Positions 9,785-19,994 of a stretch of 64,000 bases of DNA are shown one piece after another (the first letter of the stretch is position 1; each line of letters begins with the position of its first letter). The position numbers and the translations under genes were made by a program. The stretch is from Hippopus hippopus (Eukaryota > Mollusca > Bivalvia > Cardiida > Cardiidae): contig OX328102.1 in NCBI GenBank assembly GCA_946811185.2, positions 18,415,194 through 18,479,193 of the forward strand, read 5' to 3'. The notes under the pieces are model-generated. The model saw only the letters and a program-made list of their open reading frames with translations. It was not told where the DNA came from and made no database searches.

Positions 9785-10053
9785 TCCTTTATTCCAGATT
9801 CTGAACAAAACACCTCTTGATCTTGTAGCAAAACTGTATGTGTAGCCTTTGAGAAAATGCAATTTATTCATTCAGTAGTGAAAGAGTCAAGTTTGTTCTC
9901 TGAATGCTTTTGGATTTGGACAAATCTGTATTTTTGTTGTTTAGAAAGATTTAAAGAAAAATCCTTTCATTTGATCCTTATCTTACATATAACAAATTGA
10001 TGCTCTGCAAAATTAATGCTCTCAATTGGATAAGCCTAAAGTCCTCTATATCC

Positions 10054-10282
10054 TTAATCCTTTACCGCACAATCCTGACTTTTAATGACCATGAGAAGAG
10101 GGTATGTGAAAACATTGTGGGAAAAGGAGAAAATGCTGGTAACCAGCATTTTCTCCTTTTTCCCACAAGGTTTTCATCACTTCAAAAAACAGATTTCAAT
10201 TTTTCAGTCACATTTATTTCATCGTCTGCAAATGCTTTCAATTTGGACCAGTCTAAAATTCTGTCTTTCGGTAAAGAGCTAA
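10054..10282 (+). mobile_element. Family A MITE, full 229 bp
   Basis: TTAATCCTTTACCGCACAAT on the left and GTCTTTCGGTAAAGAGCTAA on the right. The centre AGAAAATGCTGGTAACCAGC is intact. Its right target site is the left edge of the next copy. Confidence 0.9.
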
Positions 10283-10492
10283 CCAAATAGTCCCAAGTTT
10301 TAACAACCCTGAAGAAGAAGGCTTTTTAAAGTATTATTGTAAAAGGAGAAAATGCTGGTAACCAGTATTTTCTCCTTTTCACACTTTGTTTTCAATCCAA
10401 TCAAAGACAGATTCCATTGTTTGAGCTCAAAGTAATAAAGAATTTCGTTGTCTGTAAGTACTTGGAATTTGGTCAAGTCTAATTTTACGGCG
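10279..10492 (+). mobile_element. Family A MITE, abutting previous copy
   Basis: Starts at the same CTAA that ends the preceding copy (CTAACCAAATAGTCCCAAGT). The right end is lost near AAGTCTAATTTTACGG. Confidence 0.75.
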
Positions 10493-10528
10493 CCATAGGC
10501 CAAAACAGTTACCAAAACAGTGACTTTT

Positions 10529-10596
10529 GCGGATGGCATAGATCAAGATCAGACTGCACAGAACCTGCAGTCTGATTAATGATCTATAGCATCCGC
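10529..10596 (+). mobile_element. Family B hairpin
   Basis: GCGGATGGCATAGATCAAGA faces TGATCTATAGCATCCGC, with the loop around GCACAGAACCTGCAG. The stem end differs from the GGACAGTGTAG type, so this is a subfamily shared with 23702-23762. Confidence 0.75.
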
Positions 10597-10698
10597 TTGT
10601 GTAGCCAAGCCTATACAATCAAAATCTTTGTAATTTTCAATGGATTGTATTTTGAGCCGTAGCAAGAGGTCAAATTTATTGATTTGGCACTGAAAGAG

Positions 10699-10926
10699 TG
10701 AGCTCTTTACCACACAATTCCGAGTTTTAACGACCCTGAGAAAGAAAGCTTTTGAAAACATTGTGGGAAAAGGAGAAAATGCTGGTAACCAGCATTTTCT
10801 CCATTTCCCACAATGTTTTCTACATTCCAAACAGAAATTTTAATTTTTGAGTCACATTTATTTCATCGTCTGCAAATGCTTTCAATTTGGACAGGTCTAA
10901 AATTTTATTGTTTGGTAAAGAGTTAA
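10699..10926 (+). mobile_element. Family A MITE, near-complete
   Basis: AGCTCTTTACCACACAATTC to TTGTTTGGTAAAGAGTTAA. The centre is a near-perfect hairpin with a single change (CTCCATTTCCC). Confidence 0.88.
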
Positions 10927-11322
10927 ATGTTAAGTCTGGAGATAATGGCTACATTGGTGTCTATGCATCATGCATGAGGAAGGAGATAAACAAACAAAAT
11001 GGTTAGACTATTGATCTTGGAGTTCATACAACATGGAGCCTAAGGTAAATTCAATCTTGTTTTGGCAATAATCCACTGACTACCGCTTCCTATGCATGCT
11101 GCCTTTTTTTCAGCTTCCTCGTATGAGAGGATCAATAGCGATATCATTAGAGAGACAAGACTGAGTTAATATGTTAAAATTTACGGGATATAATGATTTA
11201 CTCTCTGGGTTTTGATATTCTATGTTGATTATTGTGAGTGCCGATATTCTGTGATTGTTGAGTGCTGAGTGACTTGGGTTTTTTGTGTGTGTTTACAGGG
11301 GAAAAAAGCCAGATTTATTAGC
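10927..11322. other. No gene recognised
   Basis: Non-repetitive AT-rich sequence without a convincing exon. Confidence 0.4.
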
Positions 11323-11477
11323 TTAACTTTTTACCAATCAGTAAATTTTAGACTTCTTCAAGTTGAAAGCAGAATGCGGCTTTTCAAATGTTTCAAGGAG
11401 TAGAAGGCATTTTCTTCCTCTCCAGAAATGTTTTTGAAAGCTTTCTCCCTCTGGGATTATTTAGTCAAGGATTGATG
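11323..11477 (-). mobile_element. Family A MITE, internally deleted
   Basis: TTAACTTTTTACCAATCAGT starts the B arm and GGGATTATTTAGTCAAGGAT ends the A arm. The central hairpin is missing. Confidence 0.6.
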
Positions 11478-11570
11478 GGAAAAGAAAACCTCAAATTTAT
11501 GGTTAGCAAACACTATAAGTGTGTATGTCTATGGAAATAAATCTTGGATACCTTAGGAGCACTTTACTTT

Positions 11571-13246
11571 TTAACTCACCTGAGCACAAAGTGCTCAAGG
11601 TGAGCTTTTGCAATCATGCTGTGTCCATCGTGTGTCATGCATCACCAGTCATCAACTTTTACCTAGTGTATGCTCTTGAGGCCACATTTGCAGTCATGTA
11701 CTCATGAAACTTGGTCAGACAGAATGTTTGTCTTGATGTATTACTTGGACGAGGTTAAAAAAAAAAAAGGTCACTAGGTCAAATCTTTGACATAGCCTTG
11801 TGTACGCTCTAGAAGCCTTATTTTCAGTCCGATACTCATGAAACTTTGTCAGAATGTTTGTCTTGATATTACATGTATCTCCAATGAGAAGAAAATGGAT
11901 CATGTTGGATCAAAAGCTAGGTTACTAGGTCAATCCTTAGGATAAGCTTGTGTATGCTCTAGAGGCCACATTTTCAGTCAGATACTCATGAAACTTTGTC
12001 AGAATGGTTATCTTGATGATATCTTAGATAAGTCTAAAATTGGGTTATGTTGGATCAAAAACTAGGTTACTAAGTCAAATCGTAGAAAAAGCTTGTTTAG
12101 GCTCTAGAGGCAGCATTTTCAGTCCAATACTCATGAAAGTTGGTCAGAATCTTTGTGTTGATAATATCTCAGCAAAGCTTGAAAATGGATCATGTAAGGT
12201 CATAAACAAGGTCATTAGGTCAAATCTTAGAAAAAGCCTATGTACACTCTTGAGGCTACATTTTCAGTCCGATACTCATGGAAGTTGGTCACAATATTTC
12301 TTTTGGTAATATCTCAGATGAGTTTGAAAATAGATCACATGGGGTCAAAAACTAGGTCACAGATCAAATCTTTGAAAAACCTTGTGTATTGTCTAGAGGC
12401 AACATTTTCAGTTCAATATTCATTAAAGTTAGTCAGAATGTTTGTCTTAATGATATCTCAGATTAGTGTGAAAATGAGTCACATAGAGCCAAAAACTAGG
12501 TCACCAGATCAAATCTTAGAAAAAGCTTGTGTACACTCTAGAGGCCTTATTTTCAGTCCAATACTCATGAAGGGTGGTCAGAATATTTGTCTTGATGCTA
12601 AGATCTGATAAAAAAATAAGGTCACATCAAGTGAAAACTAGTCACTGGGTTAAAGTTTGAAAAACATTGTTTATGCACTAGAGGCCCCATTTTCTGTCTG
12701 ATACTCACAAAGATTAGAATGTTTGTATTGATGATATCTTGGACCAGTTTGAAAATGGGTCACAAGGGGTTAAAAACTAGGTCACAAGGTCAAATCGTAG
12801 AAAAAGCTTGTATACACTCTATGGGCTACATTTTCAATTTGTTACTCAGAAAAGTTGTCAGAATGTTTGTCTTGATGATATCTCTAATGAGTTTGAAACA
12901 AAACTATGTTGGATGATAAACTAGGTCACCGGGTCAAAATTTTGAAATACTTTGTGTATGCTCTAGAGGCCACATTTTCTGTCAAATACTCATGAAAGAT
13001 GGTCAGAATGTTTGTCTTGATAAAATCTACATGAGTTTGGAAATGGGCTATGTTTGCTAAAATGTAGGTCACAGAGGCAAATTCTAGAAAAAGCTTGTGT
13101 ACACTGTACAGGCCACATTTTCAGTCCAATATTCACGAAAGTTTGTTGGAAAGTTTGTCATAATATCTTGGAAGAGATTGGAAATGGTCATGTTTGGTCA
13201 AAAGGCTCAGGTGAGTGACTTCAAGGCCATCATGGCCCTCTTGTTT
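11571..13246 (+). mobile_element. Helitron/Helentron-like element with tandem array
   Basis: The left end has a hairpin TCACCTGAGCAC...GTGCTCAAGGTGA. The interior is eleven diverged ~143-bp monomers, each with an ACATTTTCAGTC-like box (near 11687, 11821, 11971, 12116, 12261, 12405, 12550, 12690, 12831, 12975, 13118). The right end is GGCCATCATGGCC followed by CTCTTGTTT. Asymmetric ends, a 3' hairpin and a tandem core fit non-autonomous Helitron-type elements of molluscs. No Rep/helicase gene is present. Confidence 0.65.
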
Positions 13247-13324
13247 CAAATATACAACAATCTAGCATAAATAACACAAAAGAGAAATATTTAAAGAAAA
13301 GAAAACTGTTATTTTCCTAGCTTA

Positions 13325-13390
13325 GAACATTGTGGACAAAGGAGCAACTGCTTGTCATAAGCTAATGCTCCTTTTTCCTCAGTATATTCA
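13325..13390 (+). mobile_element. Hairpin related to family A (variant A2)
   Basis: GAACATTGTGGACAAAGGAG, CAACTGCTTG and TAATGCTCCTTTTTCC form a family A-like centre whose loop side reads GGAGCAACTGCTTG rather than GGAGAAAATGCTGG. Similar sequence occurs near 43250. Confidence 0.5.
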
Positions 13391-13441
13391 GAACTAACAA
13401 AGACTTACTGCAAGTGCTTAAAGAGAGTAATTTATGATAAG

Positions 13442-13670
13442 TTAACCTTTTACCACATGATCCCGACTTTAAATGACCCTAACAAAGAAGGCTTTTGAAA
13501 ACATAGTGGGGAAAGGAGAAAATGCTGCTAATCAGCATTTTCTCCTTTTCCCACAATGTTTTCTACCTTATCAAGGACAAATTTCCTCATTTTGGCCACC
13601 TTTTATTTGTCGTCTGCAAATGCCTTCAATTTGGACCAGTCTAAAATTTTGTCGTTTTGTAAAGAGTTAA
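13442..13670 (+). mobile_element. Family A MITE, full 229 bp
   Basis: TTAA at both ends, GTCGTCTGCAAATGCCTTCA in the B arm, and the centre GAGAAAATGCTGCTAATCAG with two changes. Confidence 0.9.
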
Positions 13671-13724
13671 TGCATTGACTTCATACAAATTACAGTAGAC
13701 TTATCAAGTAAACATGCTTTTGGC

Positions 13725-13785
13725 TGTGTAGGTCAAGATCAGACTGCATATTCTACTCATTCTGATTATGACTATATTGAAATGT
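13725..13785 (+). mobile_element. Family B hairpin, decayed
   Basis: Only the left stem GTAGGTCAAGATCAGACTGC is well kept. Confidence 0.45.
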
Positions 13786-13805
13786 TGAGCATCCCCAAAG
13801 TTAAC

Positions 13806-14010
13806 GTGGTAGCCCTTGACAAAATTTTCTTGTCCAATTGGAAAGCATCTGAAATGAGAAATTCAGTGTAGCTCAAACGATTGGATTTGTCGTAGAAAGG
13901 GTAGGGAACGTAGTGGGAAAAGGAGAAAATGCTGGTTACCAGCATTTTCTACTTTTCCTAGCATGTTTTCAAAGCAATCCTTCTCACAGTTGTAAAAAAA
14001 ACAAGATTTT
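13806..14010 (-). mobile_element. Family A MITE, both ends lost
   Basis: B-arm remnant TTGACAAAATTTTCTTGTCC, intact centre AAATGCTGGTTACCAGCATT, and A arm ending in an A-rich run at 13995-14005. Confidence 0.7.
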
Positions 14011-14105
14011 AATGTAAAAAATTTATTAGCTGTGACAATATTGATCTCATCAGCAGACAAAATGATAACTTATTCACATAAAAGCTGCATGAGTTCCTGT
14101 TGTAC

Positions 14106-14169
14106 AGGGCAAGGAACAAGATCAGACTGTACAGATTATGAAGTCTGATCTTGTATCTACACTGTCCCT
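14106..14169 (+). mobile_element. Family B hairpin
   Basis: AAGATCAGACTGTACAG faces AAGTCTGATCTTGTATC and CACTGTCCCT. The left stem end is eroded. Confidence 0.6.
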
Positions 14170-14224
14170 CACTTCTCTCTTAACCATGACCAAAAATTTT
14201 CTTAATATCCATTGGAGTCATCTT

Positions 14225-14401
14225 TTAACCTTTTACCACATAATCCTGAGTTTTAACGACCTTGAAAACGAATCCTTTTGAAAACATTATGGAATAAAGA
14301 GAAAATGCTGGTATAACCAGCACCTGCCATGTTTCAACTGTTGTCTGCAAATGCATTCAATTTGGACAAGCCTACACATTTGTCCTTTGGTAAAAAGTTA
14401 A
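14225..14401 (+). mobile_element. Family A MITE, internally deleted
   Basis: TTAA at both ends. It is 177 bp because the right half of the hairpin is missing after ATGCTGGTATAACCAGCACC. Confidence 0.8.
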
Positions 14402-14571
14402 TATTTTAAACCTCTCAACCTACATTTGACCACCCTTGGAGAAAAAAACTTATTGAACATTATTTCAGTGATATTACTGCAGAAGCTCACTTTGTCATGT
14501 GTGTCCCTTGTTTCCCAACTGCTAGGCCTTGGGCTGTGAAATGTCTTGCCCTAGAGTGCTCCTAGAGCCTC

Positions 14572-14772
14572 CGTTCTTTACCACACAATCCTGTTTTAAC
14601 GACCCTGAGAAAGAGGGCTTTTGAAAACACTGTTGGAAAGGGAGAAAATGCTGGTAACAGTGTATTCTCCCCTTCTCTTTTCGAAGAAAAATTCCATCAT
14701 TTTAGCCATGTTCATCTGCAAATGCTCTCTTTTTCGGAGAGTCCAGAGTTTTGCTGTTTGGTAAAGGGTTAA
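14572..14772 (+). mobile_element. Family A MITE, shortened
   Basis: TTCTTTACCACACAATCCTG to TGTTTGGTAAAGGGTTAA. The right hairpin arm is partly lost (GGTAACAGTGTATTCTCC). Confidence 0.78.
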
Positions 14773-14826
14773 GTGAGGCTTGAACTCTGACATCAGCTCT
14801 TGATTTAAAATCCTACATCTTCACCA

Positions 14827-15135
14827 TGATTGATTGATTGAATGATTGTATAGTATTTAACGTCTTTTTAAACATTTTTTGAGTTATATCCTGGCGGTCA
14901 GTGAACCATTCCATGTTTTCCTGGAGTTTCTGTCACTAGCACCTTGTAAAATATTCTTCTCAAGCCACTTACTGCTTTCCCCCATAACCACCATCAAAAC
15001 AATGATCTGCAGTGAGAGAGGAATTAATCCTGTTACAATGGCTATCACCAATTTTCAAAAAGAAATTGGCTGAGCTGGGGATTTCAATCTCAAGTCCTAT
15101 ACTCAAGCCCTACTGGCCCCTCACCACAGAGCCAT
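14827..15135 (-). mobile_element. tRNA-derived SINE, diverged
   Basis: Tail TGATTGATTGATTGAATGAT on the left. The body has GTTTTCCTGGAGTTTC, AGCCACTTACTGCTTTCCC and GAGAGAGGAATTAATCC; the head CTGGCCCCTCACCACAGAGC is eroded on the right. Body order matches the copy at 31013-31324. Confidence 0.75.
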
Positions 15136-15223
15136 ACAGAATTCCAACAGCATTTCAGTAAAATGTTACTGGACATTGACAGAACAGAGAAATGAAAGAG
15201 TATTCGTACTAGTATTTGGTGCT

Positions 15224-15440
15224 TTACGCTTTATCAAACAACAAAATCATAGACATATCCAAATCCAATGTGTCTGCAGATGACAATACGGTTGGCTCAG
15301 GTGATGAAATTTGAAGGATTGAAAATCTTGTACGAAAAGGAGAAAATGTTGCTGACCAGCATTTTCTCCTTTTTCCATGATGTTTTCAAAGGACTCTTTC
15401 ATCAGGATCATAAAAACGTGATTGTTTGGTGAAGGGTTAA
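15224..15440 (-). mobile_element. Family A MITE, near-complete
   Basis: TTACGCTTTATCAAACAACA on the left and GATTGTTTGGTGAAGGGTTAA on the right. Centre AAATGTTGCTGACCAGCATT. A SINE begins at its right border. Confidence 0.82.
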
Positions 15441-15442
15441 GC

Positions 15443-15715
15443 CAAGCCTGGCTGCTCGATCAATATTGTACAGGGTATGAAACCCAAGGGTTGTTGGTTT
15501 GAGTTCCCAGCTGAGCCAAATTCCTTCCTAGGATTGATGTTAGTCATTGGAACAAGATTCATTTCTATCTTAGTGCTGTACATTGTTTCTACAATGTTGA
15601 TGTTGGAAAGAAGCCAATGGTTTTGATCCAATGCTGTGGAAAGTATTTTTTGAGGAAACTCCAGGAAAACATGCATAAGGTGCTCTTGCTGCCCTGATTT
15701 AACTAAAATTAGAAT
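15443..15715 (+). mobile_element. tRNA-derived SINE, diverged
   Basis: Head ending TGGTTTGAGTTCCCAGCTGA (box-B-like), then CCTTCCTAGGATTGATG and GAAACTCCAGGAAAACATGC as in the other SINEs. The tail is eroded. Confidence 0.7.
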
Positions 15716-15859
15716 TAAAACAGGGTTCACTATAGAACAAAGCAACAAATTTCGTGCTGGAGCACATCCCCACTCAAGCTCTCTACCGGATGGCAAAATT
15801 TTAAACCTGATCAGATTTTAAGCAGTTGCCTCTCCTATGGGGTTACAAGTTTTACATTG

Positions 15860-16120
15860 GCTTGTAAACTGAAAATTTAAAAATCCTCTGGGTCCTTACT
15901 GTGAAGTCTAAGTCTACTAAATTTTGCATATAGCTTCATCTAGTGGACCTGAAGCAAGATTTTTAAAATTATGGCCCTCAGGGTATCATGTTTTACAAAG
16001 GTTTGTAATTGCGAAAACTTAAAAAATCTCTTAGTTAGTTTAAGTCAATATGACTAAAGCTTATCTACTGTTTAAGGAAAATAACTCGAAACAGATATGT
16101 AGTTTGTCATCATTTACCTC
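15860..16120 (+). repeat. Old repeat, shared with 53373-53545
   Basis: TATAGCTTCATCTAGTGGAC and ATGGCCCTCAGGG recur near 53415-53470 as GTAGCTTTATCTAATGGACC and TAGCCCTGGGG. Likely a decayed Helitron-like interior. Confidence 0.5.
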
Positions 16121-16454
16121 CCTTGCCTCTCAAACTGCATTAGTACACGATTAATGTTGGGTATTAAAGTTTTATGGATAGAAAATGTTCAGTTTTGAGT
16201 GAGAGTTATTTATTTTGATGGTAACTATTATACTTATATGAGTTGAATATTTCATATGAAGTAAGGTTTCTATCATTCATTTTTTTTTTCCAGAACTTTA
16301 CCTTTCATTTGAACAAATGTCTTTCTGCTACAAAAGATTTGAAAACCTTCTCATCAAAGCACTATTTATTAGAGTTCATTGGTATGAATGATGCTTAAGT
16401 AGACCTACTTGTATTCACTGACATCATCTTTGCGTTTGAAAAAGATATGAATTT

Positions 16455-16472
16455 TTTTTTGGGGGGGGGGGG
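16455..16472. repeat. T/G homopolymer tract
   Basis: A T run (16453-16459) followed by about 12 G, directly at the broken left end of the next MITE. Confidence 0.8.
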
Positions 16473-16632
16473 GATCCCGAGTTGTAATGTCCATGAGGAA
16501 GACGTCTTTGGAAAAAAATGTTGGAAAAGGAGAAAATGCTGGTAACAAGCATTTTCTCCTGTGTCCCTAATGTTTTCAAAAGGCCTCTTCCTTAGGGTTG
16601 TTAAAACTTGGGATTGTGTGGTAAAGGGTTAA
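16472..16632. mobile_element. Family A derivative with two A arms
   Basis: ATCCCGAGTTGTAATGTCC left of the centre and TTAGGGTTGTTAAAACTTGG right of it are both A-arm sequence, facing each other. The right end GATTGTGTGGTAAAGGGTTAA is intact; the left end is cut at the G tract. Ordinary copies have one A and one B arm. Confidence 0.78.
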
Positions 16633-16654
16633 AGGTGTACTTTTAGTAGACAGT

Positions 16655-16715
16655 GAGGACCTTGATCAGACTGCGCAAAACATTGTAGCTGATCTAAGAT
16701 CTTTACCATTCAGTA
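16655..16715 (+). mobile_element. Family B hairpin, decayed
   Basis: ACCTTGATCAGACTGCGCAA and GCTGATCTAAGATC remain. Confidence 0.5.
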
Positions 16716-16924
16716 TTTGTCAAAGTTTTTGTCATTGTGCAATGCTTTAGTCTTTTCAAATTGGGCTGAAAATGTCTAAATTCTATAGTCAGAAAAAACT
16801 TCTTATATCTGCACAATAGGTCAAGCCATACCTTGAAGTTACAAAAAAGTATGAAAAAAGAGCAGCCCATTTTCATATCTACTATATGAATTCGTATCTA
16901 CTATATGAATTATACTGACAACTA

Positions 16925-17053
16925 TCAAAAGGATTTGTTCCTTTTCTCATAATGTTTTCTACCCTTTTAAAGTTAGGTTTCATCAAATGTGCAACATTAT
17001 TAATTTGTCCTCTGCAACAGCTTTTAATTTGGATGATTATAAAATTTTGTAAA
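16925..17053 (+). mobile_element. Family A MITE, right half
   Basis: TTCCTTTTCTCATAATGTTT, ATTAATTTGTCCTCTGCAAC and TTTTAATTTGGATGATTATA remain; the end is lost. Confidence 0.65.
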
Positions 17054-17070
17054 ATGCAGTGCAGCATTAC

Positions 17071-17093
17071 AGGGCCATCATGGCCCTCTTATT
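17071..17093 (+). mobile_element. Solo Helitron-like 3' end
   Basis: AGGGCCATCATGGCCCT is a perfect 8-bp-arm hairpin followed by CTTATTT, matching the 3' end at 13224-13246. It directly follows the truncated MITE. Confidence 0.5.
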
Positions 17094-17208
17094 TGTACAT
17101 TATGCACTTGCATACATGTATTGTGTTATGGACCTATGTCTTTGTGAGATAACATGTTTTTCAAGGATTTTATTGATTCCACTAAACAGTAATTAAGTTA
17201 ATAAACTC

Positions 17209-17456
17209 TGAACCCTTTACCAGACAATCCCATACTTTCCACACTATCCCAAGCTTTAACAACCCTAAAGAAAAAGCTTTTTGAAAAAATTGTGGGAGAA
17301 GGAGAAAGTGCTGGTAAATAGCATTTTCTCCTTTTCCCACAATGTTTTCTACCCTTCCAAACACAAAATTCAATTTTTGAGTCACATTCATCTTCTTGTC
17401 GGTAAATGTTTTCATTTCTGACCAGCCCAAAACTTTGCTGTTCGGTTAAGAGTTAA
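17209..17456 (+). mobile_element. Family A MITE with duplicated tip
   Basis: 248 bp. The A-end tip is partly repeated (TTTACCAGACAATCCCATAC then TTTCCACACTATCCCAAGC), which explains the extra 19 bp. Right end TTCGGTTAAGAGTTAA. Confidence 0.85.
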
Positions 17457-17738
17457 TAGACGATTCATTTATTATCTGCTGTGGATCATCATGCTTTAGG
17501 GACAAATGCTGTGACATCTGTGCCATAGTAATTTGTACCAGCCTATCAGAGAGCTTTTTGGTCAGACTGAAACTTTCCAACCAATCAAAAGGCTTGTTTC
17601 AAAAATCAAGACTGGTTTGATAACAGAAATGTTTTACTCTGATTTTCTACAAATGTCTGGATAATATGGCTAATTGGCTAGGAAAAAAATGAGGGCAAAT
17701 AGATGTTCTGTAAAACCTGTCTGTAGTAACCATCTCTA

Positions 17739-17965
17739 TTAACCCAATACCAAACAATCTTGTGTTTAAATTACCTTGAAGAATAAAACCTTTGGAAAAA
17801 ATAGCAGGACAATGACGAAATCATGGTAGCCAGCAATTTCTCCTTTTCCCACAATCCTCATCTGTCCATTCTATGACAGAGTCTATCATCTGAGCCACAT
17901 ATATTTATCTGCAAATGCTTTGAAATTGGACAAGTTTAACATTTTGTTGGTTGGTAAAGACTTAA
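17739..17965 (+). mobile_element. Family A MITE, diverged
   Basis: TTAACCCAATACCAAACAAT to GTTGGTTGGTAAAGACTTAA. The hairpin is eroded. Confidence 0.75.
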
Positions 17966-18135
17966 ATTGCAAAAGGAATTGCTGAAGCAGCTAAAAACGG
18001 AAATTGGTACAGCAGCCAAAATACATCTTCCATGTAAGAACTTTTTTGAATAATTGAAGCATTTTTACATGAAAATGGCCCCTATTTATCAGTATAATAC
18101 TGATAATGAATTAATTACGATAGCAGAGATCATTT

Positions 18136-18396
18136 GGCTTGCAACACGCGAAAAGGGACATTCGGACATTTGCGTAAAGTGTCGTCTCGGATCAGCCTGC
18201 GCAGTCTGCGCAGACTAATCCGAGACTACACTTTCCGTTCTTTTATAATTTTCTGTAACGCACAAGTCTACTGTAGCACAAAATCTAACATAGTCGTAAA
18301 GTGTGGTCTCGGATTAGCCTGCGCGGATTGCGCAGGCTGATCCGAGACGACACTTTACGCAAATGTCCGAATGTCCCTTTTCGCGTGTTGCAAGCC
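18136..18396. mobile_element. Family D element, intact, 67-bp TIRs
   Basis: Both ends start GGCTTGCAACACGCGAAAAG and stay identical for about 67 bp (through CGGATCAGCCTGCGCA). Each TIR contains an inner palindrome around CTGCGCAGTCTGCGCAG. Flanked by ATTT on both sides (18132-18135, 18397-18400). CpG-rich against an AT-rich background. No coding capacity, so non-autonomous. Confidence 0.9.
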
Positions 18397-18464
18397 ATTT
18401 AATGATCATCCTGTCAAACTAGAGGCTATTTACAGCAAGTTTGTGCACAGATGGGCAAAACATT

Positions 18465-18658
18465 TCCCCTTTCCCACACAATCCCAACTTTTATCAACCC
18501 AGAGGAAGATGGCTTTTGAAAACATTGTGGGTAAAGGAGAAAATACTGGTTATCATCATTTTTCTTGTTTTCCCGCAAAGTTTTCTACTCTTTGAAAGAC
18601 AGAGTTCATGTTTTGAGTAACATTTAAATTTTCTGCAAATCCTTTTACTTTTTACCAG
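18465..18658 (+). mobile_element. Family A MITE, right end cut by SINE
   Basis: CCCTTTCCCACACAATCCCA and centre GGAGAAAATACTGGTTATCA. It ends at CTTTTTACCAG where a SINE starts. The B-arm piece at 18985-19027 (CTTCTGCAAATACTGTCCAA) may be its displaced end. Confidence 0.75.
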
Positions 18659-18659
18659 T

Positions 18660-18935
18660 GCCGAGTAGCTCAGTCAGTAGGGTACAGGACTTGAGAACAG
18701 GGGGTCGCTGATTCGATCCCAGGCTCGGCTAATTTCTTTCCAAGGATTGATGATAGTTATTACGACAGGATTCATTCCTCTCTCACCACTGACAATTATT
18801 TCAACAATATTATGTTGGCAAGCAGCCAGTGGCTTGGAAAGGATATTGTGCATAGGACTGGTATAAGAAACTCCAGGAAAGCATGGATAGGTTCAATGGC
18901 TGCCATGATATATCTGAAATAATTTAGGGTTTATT
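18660..18935 (+). mobile_element. tRNA-derived SINE
   Basis: The head GCCGAGTAGCTCAGTCAGTA has a box A (TAGCTCAGTCAG), and TGATTCGATCCCAGGCTCGG is the box B side. The body has TTTCCAAGGATTGATG, AGCAGCCAGTGGCTTGG and CTCCAGGAAAGCATGGATAG. The tail ATATATCTGAAATAAT is present but the TTGATTG repeat is lost. Confidence 0.88.
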
Positions 18936-19027
18936 TCGTGGTGAAGGCTTACTGACAAACCTCATTAATTGTTTCAGATTTTATATCTTCTGCAAATACT
19001 GTCCAATTGGACAAGTCTTAACAAGTC

Positions 19028-19261
19028 TTAACCCATTAAATTACCACACAATCCCGAGTTTTGATGCCCTTGTAGGAGGAGGCTTTTGAAAACATTGTGG
19101 GAAAAGGAGAAAATGCTGGTAACCAGCATTTTCTCCTTTTCCCACAATGTTTTCTTCCCCATCCAAAACAAAAATCATCATTTCAGTTACATTTAATTTG
19201 TCGTCTGCAAATCCTTTCAATTTGGACCAGTCTAATTTTTTGTCGTTTGGTAAAGAGTTAA
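19028..19261 (+). mobile_element. Family A MITE, type copy with perfect hairpin
   Basis: TTAA 19028-19031 and 19258-19261. The central palindrome 19088-19154 is perfect: GAAAACATTGTGGGAAAAGG, AGAAAATGCTGGT, one central A, then the complement to position 19154. The B arm has GTCGTCTGCAAATCCTTTCA and TTTGGACCAGTCTAA. Confidence 0.95.
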
Positions 19262-19749
19262 ATATACATCTCTACACCCAGAGAGCAAAACCACTGTTAA
19301 TACTTGATAGTGTGTAGAATTTAGTCAGCTGTGTAAATAGGTAAATAATCAATACATATGGTATAAGGGATAGAAAAACTCGAGGATTTTGTCTTCATTT
19401 AAAACTGCAAACCACAACAGTGCTTGCTTTGAAGGCCTCCAAAACATGAAATGCATTTTCTATCTGTCATAATCTGTACACCTTGCAGCCATCAGGGGCA
19501 AAAGTTTGCATGAAGATACAAGAATGATTATAGTTTCATAAAATAAGGATGGAATGGGTTAAAAACTGGCTGAAAACTGACTGAAAATGAGAGAAGATGT
19601 ATCTTTAAGTTTTGTCTTCTGGTACATATAAAGTTATATAAATTTTAAAGGAACATAATTACCTTTTCCCTGATATGTTCTGTTCAGCGTGATCTAGATC
19701 TGTGTTACCAGGCCAAAGTCCCTGTTTCGGTTTTTGTCCCTGAAACTGT
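19262..19749. other. No gene recognised
   Basis: Unique-looking AT-rich sequence with no supported exon or repeat. Confidence 0.4.
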
Positions 19750-19994
19750 CAGTCACTAGGATTCAATTCCCTATTATTCTGTATACACTGTATACACTGA
19801 ACTGAAGTGTTGATCTTTCACCATACTTTATTGTCCCATAGGATAGTCTCTTGGTATAACTGTATTTGTATTTTTACAATCTCCTTATACAGAATAAAAA
19901 GTAAGGTAAGCAGGCACTAAATTAAATAGGGAAACACTTAACCTTTACCAGACAGCAAAGTTTTAGACTAGTCAATTTCGAATGCATTTGCTAC
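19750..19994 (+). repeat. Local duplication, unit 1
   Basis: From TCACTAGGATTCAATTCCCT to GAATGCATTTGCTAC. Repeats at 20247-20480. Includes the start of a family A MITE (TTAACCTTTACCAGACAGCA, 19938) whose remainder is absent here because a SINE begins at 19995. Confidence 0.8.

Noticed and set aside
9997..10290. Recurring frames with NIVGKGENAGNQHFLLFPQ-like peptides
   Set aside because: The same peptide appears all over the window because it is the family A hairpin in translation, and both strands give a similar peptide. It is not a gene family.
12040..12608. Overlapping frames of 89 and 122 codons
   Set aside because: Read through the ~143-bp monomer array; the periodic peptide reflects the DNA repeat.
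11687..13118. CRISPR-like array
   Set aside because: Monomers of ~143 bp are diverged along their whole length with no repeat/spacer split, in eukaryotic DNA.
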